Part shown: piece by piece, positions 61,455-64,000 of the stretch
How the letters are laid out: each line of letters starts with the position of its first letter
How positions within the stretch are numbered: position 1 is the first letter of the stretch
Assembly: GCF_010586825.1 (NCBI RefSeq)
Contig: NZ_JAAAGB010000004.1
Location: 1 to 64,000, forward strand
Direction of reading: 5' to 3'
Source: Draconibacterium mangrovi
GTDB lineage: Bacteria > Bacteroidota > Bacteroidia > Bacteroidales > Prolixibacteraceae
DNA length: 64,000 nt
Made by a program: the position numbers and the translations under genes
Notes under the pieces: generated by a model
Database searches by the model: none
Seen by the model: the letters and a program-made list of their open reading frames with translations, nothing else
Told to the model about the DNA's origin: nothing

Positions 61455-64000
61455 ATGAATTTAGTAAAGCCGATCGTTGGAATAATACTTGCCTTTTGTA
61501 CCTGGGGTACAGGCAGCGTATTTGCACAAAGCGGTGATCAGATTTTAGACGGAATTGGCGAAACGGGATTAATTGCCCGTTATACGCTGGAAGAAAATGT
61601 TAAAGACTGGTCGAGAAATAACCTGCATGGAAACATCGGGGGTTCTGGTTACGAATTTGTCGACGACGAAGTATTCGGCAGGGTAATCGCATTATCCGGC
61701 GACGGAAAAACGTATATAAGTATCCCCGGCGAGTTGCTGGCAGGAGAGGAGTCGCTAAGTATTTCGGCCTGGGTTAATTTACGTTCGGCTGATGGCGGTG
61801 CGCCACTTTTCGATTTTGGCAAAAACAATAAATCTTCTTTCAGTGCAACACCGGCCGGCGAAAACGGTTTCGTGGCACAAGTGGCCGGTTATACAGCAAG
61901 TTCGGAAGCAGCAGCATTAAATAAATGGAACCATGTAGTGGTTGTTGTTAATGTTCCTGAAAAAACGTTCACCACCTACCTTAACGCTGAGATGGTTAGC
62001 GAGGTAAAGGATGTTGAGGTGGAGCTAAAACAACTGTTCGATGCCCAAAAAGGAAATAACGATCAGTTTTTGATCGGGAAATCGCTGGCTGCAAACGAAA
62101 CCTCGCTGGATGCGAAGCTGCACGATTTCCGCATCTACCGTATTCCTTTAAACCGACGACAAATTGGATGGATTAACTTTAGTGCCCTGCATAAAGAGGA
62201 GGCAGAAGAGATGATGCGTAACAAAGAAGAGCCGGATCTGCCGAAGTTTTCGGAAACAACACCACAGCTATATACCCAGTATTTAACCGGCGTTGAAACG
62301 ATTGAAGTGGAAACCGAAGTGGGTTTTCTGCCACGTTTGCCACGTTTTGTAAAAGGCGTTTACAGTAACAATTTGGAGGGGCCTGAGGTACGTGTGCTTT
62401 GGCCTGCCCCCGAAGATAACAGCGAAGTGCAAAGTGCCGGAAAATACACCGTAACCGGACGAGTTGCCGGAACCGATATTCAACCCACGGCAATTGTTAC
62501 GGTAGTTGAACACGATCATCATCATCATGCTCCGCACCGCACGCTGGAGGCTTTTAATTTGGATGAGGTGCAGTTAACAGAAGATGCTCATAACCACGAA
62601 ACCAAATTTGTGGAGAACCGCGATAAGTTCGTTAAGGGTTTGCTGGAGACCAATCCAGATAATTTCCTTTACATGTTTCGCAATGCATTTGGTCAGGAAC
62701 AACCTGCAGGAGCCAAACCTTTGGGCGTTTGGGACAACCAGGAAACAAAACTTCGCGGTCATGCCACCGGACACTACCTGAGTGCTTTGGCACAGGCTTA
62801 TTCGAGTGCTGCTTACGATCCGGCAATCCAGGCTAAGTTTGCCGAAAAAATGGAATACATGGTGAATACCTTGTACGAATTGTCTCAACTATCAGGAACT
62901 CCTAAAACTGCCGGTGGTGAGTCGGTATCCGATCCTTTGGCCGTTCCTCCGGGAGCGGGAAAGGATGGTTATGATTCGGATTTAAGCGAAGATGGTATCC
63001 GCACCGACTACTGGAACTGGGGAAAGGGTTTTATCAGTGCCTATCCTCCTGATCAGTTTATTATGCTGGAACACGGTGCAAAATACGGAACCGATAACGA
63101 TAAAGTGTGGGCACCCTACTATACCTTGCACAAAATATTTGCCGGTTTAATGGATATTTACGAAGTGAGTGGCAACGAAAAAGCGCTTGAGATTGTTGAA
63201 GGAATGGGCGACTGGGTACATGCACGTTTAAGCGTGGTACCAACCGAAACGCTTATCAGCATCTGGAACACCTACATTGCCGGCGAATTTGGCGGAATGA
63301 ACGAAGCACTGGCACGATTAAGCCGCCTCACCAACGATAAGAGTTACCTTGAAACCGCTAAGTTATTCGATAACATCCGCGTATTTTTTGGCGATGCCGA
63401 ACATTCGCACGGTTTGGCTAAAAACGTTGATATGTTCCGCGGATTGCATGCCAACCAGCACATCCCGCAAATTATGGGTGCGCTTGAAATCTATCGCGAT
63501 TCGCAGGACCCGGAGTATTTCGATATAGCCGATAACTTCTGGAATAAAGCCACCGGAGATTACATGTACAGTATTGGCGGTGTGGCAGGAGCCCGTAACC
63601 CAGCAAACGCTGAATGTTTTACTGCTCAGCCGGCAACACTTTACGAAAACGGTTTTGCAGTAGGCGGACAAAACGAAACCTGTGCAACATACAACATGCT
63701 TAAATTAAGCCGCAACCTGTTTTTGTTTAATCAGCAAGCCGAATTGATGGATTATTACGAGCGCGGATTGTACAACCATATTCTGGCATCGGTTGCCGAA
63801 GATAGTCCTGCAAACACCTACCACGTGCCTTTGCGCGCCGGTTCGGTGAAGCATTTTAGCAATGCACATATGGACGGTTTTACCTGCTGCAACGGTACGG
63901 CAATCGAAAGCAACACAAAATTGCAGAACTCGATTTATTTCCACAGTGCCGATAACAAAGCTTTGTATGTAAACCTTTATGTGCCTTCAACCTTAAAATG
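61455..64000 (+). CDS. Secreted GH127-type beta-L-arabinofuranosidase with LamG-like N-domain (3' end outside window)
   Basis: The frame is open from the ATG at 61455 to the window end, over 848 codons. Residues 1-25 form a Sec signal (IILAFCTWGTGSVFAQ). A LamG/concanavalin-like domain covers about 30-230 (SISAWVNLRSADGGAPLFDFG; KWNHVVVVVNVPEKTFTTYLN). An Ig-like domain lies at about 280-350, then a His-rich spot (HDHHHHAPH near 353). The GH127 barrel follows (GHATGHYLSALAQAYSS; APYYTLHKIFAGLMDIYE; GGQNETCATYNM with Glu and Cys, and TCCNGTAIES). The catalytic Cys cluster and Glu are those of this family. It probably frees arabinose from plant or algal glycans in the periplasm or on the surface. 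Confidence 0.88.
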   Translation, partial: MNLVKPIVGIILAFCTWGTGSVFAQSGDQILDGIGETGLIARYTLEENVKDWSRNNLHGNIGGSGYEFVDDEVFGRVIALSGDGKTYISIPGELLAGEESLSISAWVNLRSADGGAPLFDFGKNNKSSFSATPAGENGFVAQVAGYTASSEAAALNKWNHVVVVVNVPEKTFTTYLNAEMVSEVKDVEVELKQLFDAQKGNNDQFLIGKSLAANETSLDAKLHDFRIYRIPLNRRQIGWINFSALHKEEAEEMMRNKEEPDLPKFSETTPQLYTQYLTGVETIEVETEVGFLPRLPRFVKGVYSNNLEGPEVRVLWPAPEDNSEVQSAGKYTVTGRVAGTDIQPTAIVTVVEHDHHHHAPHRTLEAFNLDEVQLTEDAHNHETKFVENRDKFVKGLLETNPDNFLYMFRNAFGQEQPAGAKPLGVWDNQETKLRGHATGHYLSALAQAYSSAAYDPAIQAKFAEKMEYMVNTLYELSQLSGTPKTAGGESVSDPLAVPPGAGKDGYDSDLSEDGIRTDYWNWGKGFISAYPPDQFIMLEHGAKYGTDNDKVWAPYYTLHKIFAGLMDIYEVSGNEKALEIVEGMGDWVHARLSVVPTETLISIWNTYIAGEFGGMNEALARLSRLTNDKSYLETAKLFDNIRVFFGDAEHSHGLAKNVDMFRGLHANQHIPQIMGALEIYRDSQDPEYFDIADNFWNKATGDYMYSIGGVAGARNPANAECFTAQPATLYENGFAVGGQNETCATYNMLKLSRNLFLFNQQAELMDYYERGLYNHILASVAEDSPANTYHVPLRAGSVKHFSNAHMDGFTCCNGTAIESNTKLQNSIYFHSADNKALYVNLYVPSTLK

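Overview
The window reads as a chromosome segment of a marine or anaerobic Bacteroidota, most like the Marinilabiliales/Prolixibacteraceae. This rests on the many lipoprotein signals ending in a bare Cys, the Bacteroidota-specific DUF families (DUF4159, DUF4199, DUF4252, DUF4382, DUF6261), a sigma-ABfr style promoter (TTTG...TAnnTTTG) before the SRP RNA, a spirochaete-like V-type ATPase operon and a GH127 arabinosidase. No ribosomal RNA is present, so the genus is inference only.

Layout. 0-1.4 kb: the edge of an IS3-family element, an orphan AT-rich gene and tRNA-Pro/tRNA-Ser. 1.7-14.7 kb: housekeeping genes (folE, a Dus enzyme, trhO, purC, phoH, mazG) mixed with exported hydrolases (class C beta-lactamase-like, subtilase), a TlpA-like thioredoxin, a stand-alone 49-residue PspC protein, an iron-sulfur flavoprotein and a DUF4159 protein. 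14.8-15.03 kb: an array of five phased palindromes. 15.2-26.4 kb: transport and membrane genes, namely a heterodimeric ABC exporter, a CobW-type GTPase, a MacB-like permease with its ATPase, a dolichol-phosphate-type glycosyltransferase and DUF4199. 26.6-27.5 kb: SRP RNA and a duplicated tRNA-Thr/tRNA-Tyr pair with a broken copy between them.

27.5-37.2 kb is one V/A-type ATPase operon, transcribed leftwards as usp, E, DUF2764, A, B, usp, D, I, K. The K subunit carries residues matching a sodium site. 37.4-45 kb: an EamA transporter, pheT, an M3 peptidase lipoprotein, and an ECF sigma / anti-sigma-like / DUF4252 operon. 45-49.1 kb: an exported Nif3-like protein and a four-subunit 2-oxoacid:ferredoxin oxidoreductase operon. 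49.2-55.5 kb: an AraC-TPR membrane regulator divergent from an acyltransferase-ankyrin fusion and a serine hydrolase, then a C-GCAxxG-C-C protein. 55.6-59.4 kb: small lipoproteins, an outer-membrane barrel, two unknowns and a DUF6261 gene. 59.5-61.3 kb: a second phased palindrome array, then a cassette-like run of AT-rich small genes separated by attC-like sites. The window ends inside a large secreted GH127 enzyme.

The most unusual signals are the two palindrome arrays. Unrelated in sequence, they share a 41-42 bp period, and both start about 130 bp upstream of a leftward gene. Next come the integron-like cassette run, a single-base break in a Tat signal peptide, and the tail of a lost permease paralogue. 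No CRISPR array, complete prophage or recognisable defence island was seen.
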